Shown here: piece after piece, positions 55,046-64,000 of the stretch
Layout: each line of letters opens with the position of its first letter
Position numbering within the stretch: position 1 is the stretch's first letter
DNA from: Streptomyces glaucescens
Lineage (GTDB): Bacteria > Actinomycetota > Actinomycetes > Streptomycetales > Streptomycetaceae
Reading direction: 5' to 3'
Assembly: GCF_000761215.1 (NCBI RefSeq)
Contig: NZ_CP009438.1
Location: 5,932,501 to 5,996,500 of the forward strand
DNA: 64,000 nucleotides
Made by a program: the position numbers and the translations under genes
The notes under the pieces: generated by a model
Seen by the model: the letters and a program-made list of their open reading frames with translations, nothing else
Databases searched by the model: none
Told to the model about the DNA's origin: nothing

Positions 55046-56380
55046 TCAGAAGTCCCACCCGTCGTCCTCGGCCGCGTCCTTGACGGGCTCCGGAGAGGCG
55101 AACGACTCGCCGACCATCCCGGCGGTGAGGGTGGTGCCGTCGTTCGGGTCGATCAGGATGAACGAGCCGGTGCGGCGCGAGTCGGCGTAGGAGTCGAGCG
55201 GCAGCGGCTCGGCGGTACGGAGCTTCACCCGGCCGATGTCGTTGGCGACGAGCCGGCCCGGGTGCGGGTGCAGGGACAGGTCGTCCAGCGTCAGCCGGGA
55301 CGGGATGTCCTTCACGATCGCCTTCACCGTGCGGGTGCCGTGCTTGAGCAGCACCCGGTGGCCGACCGTGAGCGGCGCGTCGGCCACGTGGCAGACGGTC
55401 GCCTCGACGTCCTGGGTGGTCGGCGGGGCGTCCTCGCTCGGCACGATCAGGTCGCCGCGTGAGATGTCGATGTCGTCCGCGAGCAGCAGCGTCACCGACT
55501 GCGGCGTCCAGGCCACGTCGACCGGCTCGCCGAGCAGGTCGATGCCGGTGACCGTGGTGGTGCGGCCCGACGGCAGGACGGTCACCTGCTCGCCGACGCG
55601 GAAGGTGCCCGCCGCGATCTGCCCGGCGTAGCCGCGGTAGTCGGGGTGGTCGGCGGTCTGCGGCCGGATCACGTACTGCACGGGCAGCCGCGCGTGGCAG
55701 TGCGCCAGGTCGTGGCTGACCGGGACCGTCTCCAGGTGCTCGAGGACCGTCGGGCCGCCGTACCAGTCCATGCTCGCGGACGGCTCCACGACGTTGTCGC
55801 CGACGAGCGCCGAGATCGGGATCGCGGTGACCTCCGGGACGCCCAGCTCGGTGGCGTACGCGGTGAACTCCTCGGCGATCGCCGCGAACACCTTCTCGTC
55901 GTAGCCGACGAGGTCCATCTTGTTGACGGCGAGGACGGCGTGCGGCACCCGCAGCAGCGCGGCGATGGCGGCGTGCCGGCGGGTCTGCTCGACCACGCCG
56001 TTGCGGGCGTCGACGAGGATCACCGTCAGCTCGGCCGTGGACGCACCCGTGACCATGTTCCGCGTGTACTGCACGTGGCCGGGGGTGTCGGCGAGGATGA
56101 ACCGGCGCCGGGGCGTGGCGAAGTAACGGTAGGCCACGTCGATGGTGATGCCCTGCTCCCGCTCGGCGCGCAGGCCGTCGGTCAGCAGCGCGAGGTCGGG
56201 TGCCTCCTGGCCGCGGCTGCGCGAGGCCTGCTCGACGGCCTCCAGCTGGTCGGTGAGGACCGCCTTGGAGTCGTGCAGCAGCCGTCCGACGAGGGTGGAC
56301 TTGCCGTCGTCGACGGAGCCCGCGGTGGCGAACCGCAGCAGGGTGGTGGCCGAGAGTTCCTCGGTCGTGGTCGTGGTCAT
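55046..56380 (-). CDS. cysN: Sulfate adenylyltransferase GTPase subunit
   Basis: Protein of 444 residues, EF-Tu-like. GTPase motifs are GSVDDGKSTL (G1), DTPGHVQY (G3) and NKMD (G4), with EREQGITIDVAYRYF as switch. Two beta-barrel domains follow. CysN couples GTP hydrolysis to the unfavourable formation of adenylylsulfate by CysD. There is no fused CysC kinase domain, which is encoded separately here. It starts two bases after the cysD stop. Confidence 0.95.
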   Translation of the reverse strand: MTTTTTEELSATTLLRFATAGSVDDGKSTLVGRLLHDSKAVLTDQLEAVEQASRSRGQEAPDLALLTDGLRAEREQGITIDVAYRYFATPRRRFILADTPGHVQYTRNMVTGASTAELTVILVDARNGVVEQTRRHAAIAALLRVPHAVLAVNKMDLVGYDEKVFAAIAEEFTAYATELGVPEVTAIPISALVGDNVVEPSASMDWYGGPTVLEHLETVPVSHDLAHCHARLPVQYVIRPQTADHPDYRGYAGQIAAGTFRVGEQVTVLPSGRTTTVTGIDLLGEPVDVAWTPQSVTLLLADDIDISRGDLIVPSEDAPPTTQDVEATVCHVADAPLTVGHRVLLKHGTRTVKAIVKDIPSRLTLDDLSLHPHPGRLVANDIGRVKLRTAEPLPLDSYADSRRTGSFILIDPNDGTTLTAGMVGESFASPEPVKDAAEDDGWDF

Positions 56381-56382
56381 GC

Positions 56383-57318
56383 TTAGAAGTACCCCTCGCG
56401 CTTGCGGTCTTCCATCGCGGCCTCGGACAGCTTGTCGTCGGCGCGGGTCGCGCCGCGCTCGGTCAGCCGCGAGGCGGCGATCTCGGCGATCACGGCGTCC
56501 AGCGTGGTGGCGTCGGAGTCGACGGCACCCGTGCAGGACATGTCTCCGACGGTCCGGTAGCGGATGAGCCGCTTCTCGACGGTCTCGCCGTCCTTCGGCC
56601 CGCCCCACTCGCCGGCGGTCAGCCACATGCCGTTGCGCAGGAACACCTCGCGCTCGTGGGCGAAGTAGATCTCCGGCAGTTCGATGCCCTCGCGGGCGAT
56701 GTACTGCCACACGTCCAGCTCGGTCCAGTTGGACAGCGGGAAGACGCGGACGTGTTCGCCGGGCGCGTGGCGGCCGTTGTACAGGTTCCACAGCTCCGGG
56801 CGCTGGCGGCGCGGGTCCCACTGGGAGAACTCGTCGCGCAGGGAGAACACCCGCTCCTTGGCGCGGGCCTTCTCCTCGTCGCGGCGCCCGCCGCCGAACA
56901 CGGCGTCGAACTTCTCGCTCTGGATCTTCTCCGTCAGCGGCAGCGTCTGGAGCGGGTTGCGCGTGCCGTCCGGGCGCTCCTTGAGCACCCCGCGGTCGAT
57001 GTAGTCCTGCACGGAGGCGACGTGCAGCCGCAGGTTGTGCCGGGCGACCGCGCGGTCCCGGTACTCGATGACCTCGGGGAAGTTGTGCCCGGTGTCCACG
57101 TGCAGCAGGGAGAACGGCACCGGCGCGGGCGTGAACGCCTTCAGCGCCAGGTGCAGCATGACGATGGAGTCCTTGCCGCCGGAGAACAGGATCACCGGCC
57201 GCTCGAACTCACCCGCCACCTCGCGGAAGATGTGGACGGCCTCGGACTCCAGCGCGTCCAGGTGCGAGAGGGCGTACGGCGTGCCGGTGCCCTCCTCGAT
57301 CGTGGCGACGGTCGTCAT
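56383..57318 (-). CDS. cysD: Sulfate adenylyltransferase catalytic subunit
   Basis: Protein of 311 residues of the PP-loop ATPase family: PVILFSGGKDSIVMLHLA is the pyrophosphate-binding loop. LLHVDTGHNFPEVIEYRD, FGGGRRDEEKARAKERVFSLRD and RYRTVGDMSCTGAVDSDA are conserved CysD segments. It makes adenylylsulfate (APS) from ATP and sulfate together with CysN. ATG overlaps the cysC stop by four bases. Confidence 0.96.
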   Translation of the reverse strand: MTTVATIEEGTGTPYALSHLDALESEAVHIFREVAGEFERPVILFSGGKDSIVMLHLALKAFTPAPVPFSLLHVDTGHNFPEVIEYRDRAVARHNLRLHVASVQDYIDRGVLKERPDGTRNPLQTLPLTEKIQSEKFDAVFGGGRRDEEKARAKERVFSLRDEFSQWDPRRQRPELWNLYNGRHAPGEHVRVFPLSNWTELDVWQYIAREGIELPEIYFAHEREVFLRNGMWLTAGEWGGPKDGETVEKRLIRYRTVGDMSCTGAVDSDATTLDAVIAEIAASRLTERGATRADDKLSEAAMEDRKREGYF

Positions 57319-57878
57319 GCCAGTCCCCTTTCAGTGAGCAGCGCGTACACCGACGCCGCGGACTCCTGCACGGTCTGGTTCTGGGACTCGATCCGCAGAT
57401 CGGGCGACTCCGGCTCCTCGTACGGGTCGTCGACGCCGGTCAGCCCGGTCAGCTCGCCCGCCGCCTGCTTGGCGTACAGGCCCTTCACGTCGCGCACGGA
57501 GCACACCTCGACGGGCGTGGCCACGTGCACCTCGACGTACGGTGTCGCGTTGGCCTGGTGCCGCTTGCGCACCGCGTCCCGGCTGTCGGCGTACGGCGCG
57601 ATCACCGGGACGAGGACGAGCACGCCGTTGCGGGCGAGCAGTTCGGCGACGAAGCCGATGCGCTGCACATTGGTGTGCCGGTCCTCGCGGCCGAAGCCGA
57701 GGCCCGCCGAGATGAACTCGCGGATCTCGTCGCCGTCGAGCACCTCCACCCGGCGGCCCTCCTCGCGCAGCCGGCCGGCCAGCTCGTACGCGATGGTGGT
57801 CTTGCCGGCGCTCGGCAGGCCCGTGAGCCAGACGGTGGCTCCGGTCGTCACGTCGGTCTCCTGAATCGTCGTCGTCAT
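57315..57878 (-). CDS. cysC: Adenylylsulfate kinase
   Basis: Protein of 187 residues. P-loop LTGLPSAGKTTIAYEL, the DGDEIREFISAGLGFGREDRHTNVQRIGFVA signature and lid YADSRDAVRKRHQ are clear. It phosphorylates APS to PAPS. In this array CysH looks APS-specific, so PAPS may instead serve sulfation or an alternative branch. Coupled by 4-base overlaps to cysH and cysD. Confidence 0.95.
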   Translation of the reverse strand: MTTTIQETDVTTGATVWLTGLPSAGKTTIAYELAGRLREEGRRVEVLDGDEIREFISAGLGFGREDRHTNVQRIGFVAELLARNGVLVLVPVIAPYADSRDAVRKRHQANATPYVEVHVATPVEVCSVRDVKGLYAKQAAGELTGLTGVDDPYEEPESPDLRIESQNQTVQESAASVYALLTERGLA

Positions 57879-58585
57879 CCGTGCAGTCCGCACTCGGTCT
57901 TGGCGCGGCCCGCCCAGCGGCCGGCGCGCGCGTCCTCGCCCTGGAGGACGCGGCGGGTGCAGGGGGCGCAGCCGATGGAGGCGTAGCCGTCCGTCAGCAG
58001 GGGGTTGGTGAGGACGCCGTGCTCGGCGACATAGGCGTCCACGTCGTCCTGGGTCCAGCGGGCGATGGGGGAGACCTTCACCTTGCGGCGCTTCTCGTCC
58101 CAGCCGACCACGGGGGTGCCGGCCCGGGTCGGGGACTCGTCGCGGCGCAGGCCCGTAGCCCAGGCCGCGTAGTCCTTCAGGCCCTCCTCCAGCGGCTGCA
58201 CCTTGCGGAGCCTGCAGCACAGGTCGGGGTCCCGGTCGTGCAGCTTCGGGCCGTACTGGGCGTCCTGTTCGGCGACCGTCTGGCGCGGGGTGAGCGTGAT
58301 GACGTTGACGTCCATCACGGCCTCGACCGCGTCCCGGGTGCCGATGGTCTCCTCGAAGTGGTAGCCGGTGTCGAGGAACACGACGTCGACGCCGGGCATC
58401 ACCCGGGAGGCCAGGTGGGCGACCACCGCGTCCTCCATCGAGGAGGTGACGCAGAACCGCTTGCCGAAGGTGTCGGCCGCCCACCGGAGGATCTCCAGCG
58501 CGGAGGCGTCCTCCAGGTCGCGGCCCGCCTGCTCGGCGAGCGCCCTCAGCTCGTCGTCCGTCCGGGGCTTGTGAGCCGTCGTCAT
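57875..58585 (-). CDS. cysH: Adenylylsulfate (APS) reductase
   Basis: Protein of 236 residues. The reductase fold has SSMEDAVVAHLASRVMPGVDVVFLDTGYHFEET. Two Cys pairs, LCCRLRKVQPL and GCAPCTRR, are the ligands of a [4Fe-4S] cluster and mark it as an APS rather than PAPS reductase. The catalytic Cys is in the C-terminal KTECGLHG. It releases sulfite for SirA using thioredoxin-like reductant. ATG at 58585 overlaps the small zinc-ribbon gene by four bases. Confidence 0.95.
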   Translation of the reverse strand: MTTAHKPRTDDELRALAEQAGRDLEDASALEILRWAADTFGKRFCVTSSMEDAVVAHLASRVMPGVDVVFLDTGYHFEETIGTRDAVEAVMDVNVITLTPRQTVAEQDAQYGPKLHDRDPDLCCRLRKVQPLEEGLKDYAAWATGLRRDESPTRAGTPVVGWDEKRRKVKVSPIARWTQDDVDAYVAEHGVLTNPLLTDGYASIGCAPCTRRVLQGEDARAGRWAGRAKTECGLHG

Positions 58586-58760
58586 ATCCCGTCCCCTCCC
58601 GTGGTGTCCCGCCGAACCCCGCGGGCCAGCAGCCCCAGGAACTTCAGCCGGAAAGCGCGATTGCAGGCCGCGCACTCCCAGGCGCCGTGACCTTCCTCCT
58701 CGCTCGGGCGGAGGTCCTCGTCGCCGCAGTACGGGCAGTAGAAGGGCGCCGCGCGCTCGC

Positions 58761-58764
<4 letters not shown>
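58582..58764 (-). CDS. Small two-CxxC zinc-ribbon protein in the sulfite reductase operon
   Basis: Protein of 60 residues. FYCPYCGDEDLRP and WECAACNRAFRL provide two CxxC pairs 19 residues apart, a zinc-ribbon or rubredoxin-like arrangement. The GTG at 58764 overlaps the end of sirA by four bases and its stop overlaps cysH by four, so it is translated as part of the operon. It could be an electron-transfer partner or an assembly factor for SirA or CysH; neither is shown. It is commonly overlooked because of its size. Confidence 0.8.
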
Positions 58765-60458
<1,694 letters not shown>

Positions 60459-60584
60459 GGTTGATACGTCCTTCGGGACAGGCGGAATGCGGCTCTGACC
60501 TGCGCGTATGGGCATTTTGGGGCATACGTGCGCACCGTCGCGCAAGGGCAGACAGAAGAGGGGGAACCGGGAGCTGGCGAGCTG

Positions 60585-60668
60585 TCAGCGGGCCGGACAG
60601 ATGGCGCTGGACATGCGGCCGAGGTCGACGTGGCGTCGACTCACCAAGGCAATTCCAGTTCCAGGCAT
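60585..60668 (-). CDS. Short leader peptide upstream of sirA, 27 aa
   Basis: From an ATG at 60668 the minus strand encodes 27 residues containing VSRRHVDLGRMSSAICPAR and then a stop at 60585-60587. The core RRHVDL.R..SA.C is the pattern of the putative leader peptides found before many streptomycete sulfur genes. The single Cys, three residues from the stop, could let cysteine supply tune ribosome movement. The ribosome site is weak, so the message may be leaderless; a GTG inside the frame is a second possible start. The peptide ends 126 bases before sirA. Too short for standard gene finders. Confidence 0.75.
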   Translation of the reverse strand: MPGTGIALVSRRHVDLGRMSSAICPAR

Positions 60669-60690
60669 GACGGAAGCGTGGCATGGCGAT

Positions 60691-60705
60691 CTGGACACAG
60701 TCCAG
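60691..60705. promoter_or_regulatory. 15-bp palindrome in front of the sirA leader peptide
   Basis: CTGGAC-ACA-GTCCAG, a perfect 6-bp inverted repeat with 3-base spacer, 23-37 bases before the leader ATG. This is operator position for the sulfur array promoter. Confidence 0.55.
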
Positions 60706-60723
60706 CTTCGTCCGAGATGTGGA

Positions 60724-60754
60724 CACCCCTGTCTCGCAGAGCAAGACAGGGGTG
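60724..60754 (-). terminator. Hairpin terminator behind the acetyltransferase gene
   Basis: A perfect 11-bp stem (60724-60734 with 60744-60754) with a 9-base loop, 41 bases past the stop of the minus-strand acetyltransferase gene. It would insulate the sulfur array promoter that follows. No T-run. Confidence 0.6.
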
Positions 60755-60794
60755 GTGTCGGTCACATTGGCCGCAGGAGCCTTGTACCACCAGG

Positions 60795-61367
60795 TCAGGC
60801 AGGGTATGCACCCGGCCACGGGCCGGGCGTGGCGATCTCCGGTTCCTCCTCGACCCGGGTGTCGAAGAGCTTGAAGCCCCGGCGCAGGTAATTGTCCATC
60901 GCGAAGGCGCCGTCCTTGCTGCACGTGTGCAGCCACACCCGCTTCGTCGGCGTCCGCTCCGGCCAGCGGTCGGCCAGGTCCCAGGCTCGCGCGGTGCCGT
61001 ACGACAGCAGGTACCCGCCGATCCGGCGGCCCCGGAAGGCCGGGAGCAGCCCGAAGTAGACGATCTCCACCGCCCCGTCGTCCTGCGGGTCGAGCTGGAC
61101 GTAACCGGCGGGCGTGCCCCGGTCGTAGGCCACCCAGGTCTCCGCGCCCGGGCGCCGCAGTTCCTCCTCCCACTGGGCGTACGTCCAGCCGAGCCGGTCG
61201 GTCCAGCGGATGTCCCCGCCCACCGCGGTGTAGAGGAAGCGGCTGAACTCGGGGGAGGGCACCTCGGCGCGGACGACCCGGATGCCGCCCTCGGGCTCGG
61301 CGGCCGGGAGCAGGTCCGTCGGCGAGGTCTGCTCCAGCGACCAGGTGGTCACGGGGATGTTCGTCAT
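60795..61367 (-). CDS. GNAT-family N-acetyltransferase
   Basis: Protein of 190 residues. The acetyl-CoA binding motif A is LLPAFRGRRIGGYLLSYGTARAWD, with EIVYFGLLPAFRGRRIG matching the R/QxxGxG/A rule, and a C-terminal NYLRRGFKLFDTRVEEE typical of motif B. Cytosolic. It may acetylate an amine or a protein N-terminus; substrate unknown. ATG at 61367. It lies between a secreted-protein gene and the sulfur array, separated from the latter by a hairpin. Confidence 0.88.
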   Translation of the reverse strand: MTNIPVTTWSLEQTSPTDLLPAAEPEGGIRVVRAEVPSPEFSRFLYTAVGGDIRWTDRLGWTYAQWEEELRRPGAETWVAYDRGTPAGYVQLDPQDDGAVEIVYFGLLPAFRGRRIGGYLLSYGTARAWDLADRWPERTPTKRVWLHTCSKDGAFAMDNYLRRGFKLFDTRVEEEPEIATPGPWPGAYPA

Positions 61368-61383
61368 ACGGTCAGGGAATCAT

Positions 61384-62547
61384 CTATTCCAGGGCGCTGT
61401 CGACGACGTCCAGCCCCAGCGAGAACAGCATGCGCCCCGACTGCGACCACACCTGCCCGGTCCGCGCCCCGTGGGAGAGCGACCCGGCCGGGCCGCTCCA
61501 GCACTGGTACGTCCCGTCCGGCCCGCACTGCGCCGCCGCGGCGCCGTCGCCGTCCAGCCGCACCAGGGTCCCGTGCCCGTCGAAGGCGCCCGCCCCCCGT
61601 GCCAGGTACCAGCGGGACCGGTGGGCGAGCACGCCGTGCACCTCCGCCGCCTCGGTCTCGTAGGCCTCGACCGGCTGGGGGTCCACGAGCCCGGCGCCCG
61701 GGCCGGACGGGGCGCTGCCGAGGGAGTAGCGCCACAGGCGGGCCGGCCGGTCGGCGTCCGCCGGCACCGCCTCGCCCACCGCGAGGCTGTCCGGGACGGT
61801 GGAGCGGTCCAGGGACAGGGCGCCGATCCGGGCCCCGCCGGCGAGCCGGTACGCGGCCACCGCGGACAGGGTGAAGCCGGTGCCGTCCCGCCGTATGCGG
61901 TCCATGTCGTAGACGTACAGCGTCCGGCCGTCGTCCCCGGTCGCCAGCAGCTTGTCCTGATACCAGACCAGCCCGGACAGCGGCGAGCGCAGCGGCCGCA
62001 CGGAACGCCCGCCGTCCGCGGGAACGACCGGCAGCACCCAGGCGTACGTCATGCGCTCGGCGTCCACCACGGCGATCCGGGCCCGGCCGCGCGCGTCGCT
62101 CCACCCCGACAGCAGCACCCGGTGCCCGCCCCAGCGCCCGTCGTGGACGGCGTCCCAGGAGCCGGTGACCGCCCCGGCCCGGGCCCCGCCCGTGTCGCCC
62201 TCGTCCCAGCACCAGGCGCGGCCGGCCGCCGGGGTCACGGGCAGCGCGGCGCGCTCGGCGGCGGCGCAGTCGGCGGCGGGGCGCAGGGCGTGGCCGGCGC
62301 TCGCGACGACGTCGGCGACCCGCACGGCCGGGACCGGGGAAGCCGGGTAGGCCTCGTGGTGCAGCCGCAGCTCCCGGAGCGCGGTCGCCGACGTGAGCGG
62401 CTTCAGCGGCCCCGGCCGGGCGCTGTCCGTCGCCTGGGAGGCGCTGATCATGGTGGCGGCGGCGGTGAGCGCGAGCGCGGTCCCGGCCAGGGTGGCGCGC
62501 AGCGCCCGGCCCCGCTTGCGCCTGCGATGACGGCCGCGATGCTTCAT
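61384..62547 (-). CDS. Secreted protein of unknown function, possibly beta-propeller
   Basis: Protein of 387 residues. A very basic start (MKHRGRHRRRKRGR) and a hydrophobic segment (LRATLAGTALALTAAATMISAS) form a Tat/Sec-like signal. The mature part has repeated blocks such as GLVWYQDKLLATGDDGRTLYVYDMDRI and GVLAHRSRWYLARGAGAF, which suggest a beta-propeller. Four Cys (in AADCAAAE, RAWCWDE, AAQCGPD, YQCWSG) could form disulfides. It precedes the acetyltransferase by 16 bases, so the two may be co-transcribed. I do not recognise a named family. Confidence 0.65.
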   Translation of the reverse strand: MKHRGRHRRRKRGRALRATLAGTALALTAAATMISASQATDSARPGPLKPLTSATALRELRLHHEAYPASPVPAVRVADVVASAGHALRPAADCAAAERAALPVTPAAGRAWCWDEGDTGGARAGAVTGSWDAVHDGRWGGHRVLLSGWSDARGRARIAVVDAERMTYAWVLPVVPADGGRSVRPLRSPLSGLVWYQDKLLATGDDGRTLYVYDMDRIRRDGTGFTLSAVAAYRLAGGARIGALSLDRSTVPDSLAVGEAVPADADRPARLWRYSLGSAPSGPGAGLVDPQPVEAYETEAAEVHGVLAHRSRWYLARGAGAFDGHGTLVRLDGDGAAAAQCGPDGTYQCWSGPAGSLSHGARTGQVWSQSGRMLFSLGLDVVDSALE

Positions 62548-62724
62548 GAGTCCTCCCGGGGAACCAACTGCGCCGTGTGGTCCGTACGTTGAGCATGGCG
62601 CGGCTGGGGTGGCCCGTAGGGGATGCTACGGCAGGGACCCCCGGGCGCGGACGAAGACCCCGCAATTCCCACCCGGCAGGGGGCCCGCCGCCTGCGCCGG
62701 TTCCCCGGTCGCCGCATCGTGGGG

Positions 62725-63999
62725 TCAGCGCGCCGGGGCCGTGACCCGCGCCCGGGCGACGGCCGGGGCGGTGGAGTGCGGCAGCAGGTCACGGGGGTCG
62801 CGGGGCCGCAGCACGGTCACGTCGACGTCCTCGCAGAAACGATAAGGCCGGTGCTCCAGGAATCCCCCGAGGTACCGCCGCACCCGCGACAGCTCGGCCC
62901 GCACGGTCACCGTGCGCGCCGCGTCGCCGAACACGTCCTCGGCCAGCTCCGCCGCACTGCGCCCGGCCCGGTGCACGGCCAGCAGGTACAGCAGTTCGGC
63001 GTGCCGGGGACTCAGCTCGTGCGTCCACGACCCCAGGCTGCCGGACACCGTCACCGTCCACCGGCGCGGCCGCGTCACGTCCAGCTCGACGCGGGTGAAG
63101 GCGTCCCGCGGCAGCGGCTCGTCCCCGGCCACCCGCACCAGCCAGCCGCCCTCCAGCGGCTCCACCGCGCACATGCCCAGCGCCGGAAACGGGCGGCGGC
63201 CCGCCGACAGCGACGCGGGCAGCGCGATCCGGCTGGTGTAGGGCATCCCCGTCACCGCCGCCGTCCAGCCCTCCCGGTCCACCACCAGCGCCCGCCCGCC
63301 CAGCCGGGCCAGCGCCGGGGCCGCCACCGCGCGCAGTCGCTCCAGGGCCGTCACATGCCGCTCGCGCAGCCGGGCCTCGGCGAGCTTGGCCACCGAGTCC
63401 ACCCAGGCCAGGGTGGCCGGATGCATGGTCTCCAGCGGGCCGCTGACGTCCACCACCCCGATCAGCCGCCCGTCACGGGGATCGGTGATCGGCGCCCCGG
63501 CACACGTCCAGGTGGTGTGCGAGCGCACGAAGTGCTCGGCCGCGAACACCTGCACGGGCCGCCGCACCACGGCCGGAGTGCCCACCCCGTTGGTGCCCAC
63601 CGTGGTCTCCCGCCAGTCCGCGCCCAGCAGGAACCCCAGCGCGTCCGCCTTGCGCAGCACCGCCGCGCTGCCCTCCCGCCACAGCACCCGCCCGTCCGCG
63701 TCGGCGACCACCATGATGTGGTGCGCGGCGTCCGCCGCCTTCACCAGGCCCTCCCGCAGCACCGGCAGCACATGCCGCAGCGGGGACTCAGCACGCCGCC
63801 GCCGGACCTCCTCCGCGGTGAGCAGCCCCGACCGGAAATCGTGCTCGGGATCCACCCCGCTGCGCAGCATGCGTCCCCAGGACTCGCCGATCACCGGCCG
63901 GGGCGCGAGCGGCGCGCGCTGTCCGGACAGGGCGGCGTCGCGCACCTCGCTGAGCACCCGCGCCGCCCGCGCCGCGTCCGAGGCGGCGAGCCGCGTCAC
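62725..63999 (-). CDS. GAF-domain transcriptional regulator (may extend beyond the window)
   Basis: At least 424 residues; the GTG at 63999 is at the edge and the true start may be outside. The N-terminal region IGESWGRMLRSGVDPE and a GAF-like domain (HHIMVVADADGRVLWREGS, then GADWRETTVGTNGVGTPAVVRRPVQVFAAEHF in order) match AcoR-type activators of acetoin and related pathways. No AAA+ domain follows. Instead the C-terminal 90 residues (SPRHAELLYLLAVHRAGRSAAELAEDVF, TVTVRAELSRVRRYLG) look like a winged helix. So it is a sigma-54-independent regulator of streptomycete type. Ligand unknown. Confidence 0.8.
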   Translation of the reverse strand: MTRLAASDAARAARVLSEVRDAALSGQRAPLAPRPVIGESWGRMLRSGVDPEHDFRSGLLTAEEVRRRRAESPLRHVLPVLREGLVKAADAAHHIMVVADADGRVLWREGSAAVLRKADALGFLLGADWRETTVGTNGVGTPAVVRRPVQVFAAEHFVRSHTTWTCAGAPITDPRDGRLIGVVDVSGPLETMHPATLAWVDSVAKLAEARLRERHVTALERLRAVAAPALARLGGRALVVDREGWTAAVTGMPYTSRIALPASLSAGRRPFPALGMCAVEPLEGGWLVRVAGDEPLPRDAFTRVELDVTRPRRWTVTVSGSLGSWTHELSPRHAELLYLLAVHRAGRSAAELAEDVFGDAARTVTVRAELSRVRRYLGGFLEHRPYRFCEDVDVTVLRPRDPRDLLPHSTAPAVARARVTAPAR

Positions 64000-64000
64000 C

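Overview
The window is a high-GC (about 72%) actinobacterial chromosome segment, almost certainly from Streptomyces. The evidence is strong GC bias at third codon positions, GTG/TTG starts, tightly coupled operons with 4-base ATGA overlaps, a conservon, a geosmin synthase, a CprB-type receptor and an SSI-type protease inhibitor. From memory the gene order resembles the S. coelicolor region running from cprB (SCO6071) and geosmin synthase (SCO6073) to the sulfite reductase locus (SCO6102); I could not check this by alignment. I see no tRNA, rRNA, CRISPR array, intact insertion sequence, PKS or NRPS.

Left part (1-13.1 kb): the end of a response regulator gene lies divergent from a flavin electron-transfer trio (ferric-reductase-like membrane protein, FMN-binding protein, ApbE flavin transferase). 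Next comes a quaternary-amine (glycine betaine type) ABC transporter with ATPase and two permeases. A convergent conservon (cvnA-D) separates these from the matching binding-protein gene, which is followed by an ammonia-lyase-like gene lacking the Ala-Ser-Gly cofactor motif.

13-27 kb: a secreted subtilisin with a strong terminator, cprB, a DUF89/ARMT1-like phosphatase, a coupled P450/hydrolase pair divergent from geosmin synthase, a glutamine-amidotransferase-like gene divergent from a LysR regulator, a membrane PDZ protein, an M24 peptidase and a degenerate aminoglycoside-phosphotransferase-like protein. An 8-bp tandem repeat and a 117-bp direct repeat sit in gaps here.

27-40 kb: glycogen-to-trehalose genes (treZ, treY, glgX) are interspersed with an FHA protein, an SSI-type inhibitor, a zinc carboxypeptidase and a gap holding decayed gene fragments. 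The palindrome ACGCGCGCGT is concentrated in 27.4-35.4 kb. Two adjacent secreted proteins after glgX look like the N-terminal and catalytic parts of a copper amine oxidase encoded as separate genes.

40-51 kb: a HEPN-domain protein, a DEDDh exonuclease, an antibiotic-kinase-like protein, a sugar ABC transporter without its own ATPase, a macrolide glycosyltransferase with a TetR-type operator in its promoter, an MMPL exporter and small genes.

51-64 kb: one minus-strand sulfur-assimilation array. Transcription begins with a short leader peptide, then sulfite reductase (sirA), a small zinc-ribbon protein, cysH, cysC, cysD, cysN, an SsuA/B/C-type importer and a sirohydrochlorin chelatase that could supply siroheme to SirA. 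Upstream lie an acetyltransferase, a secreted protein of unknown role and a GAF-domain regulator reaching the window edge.
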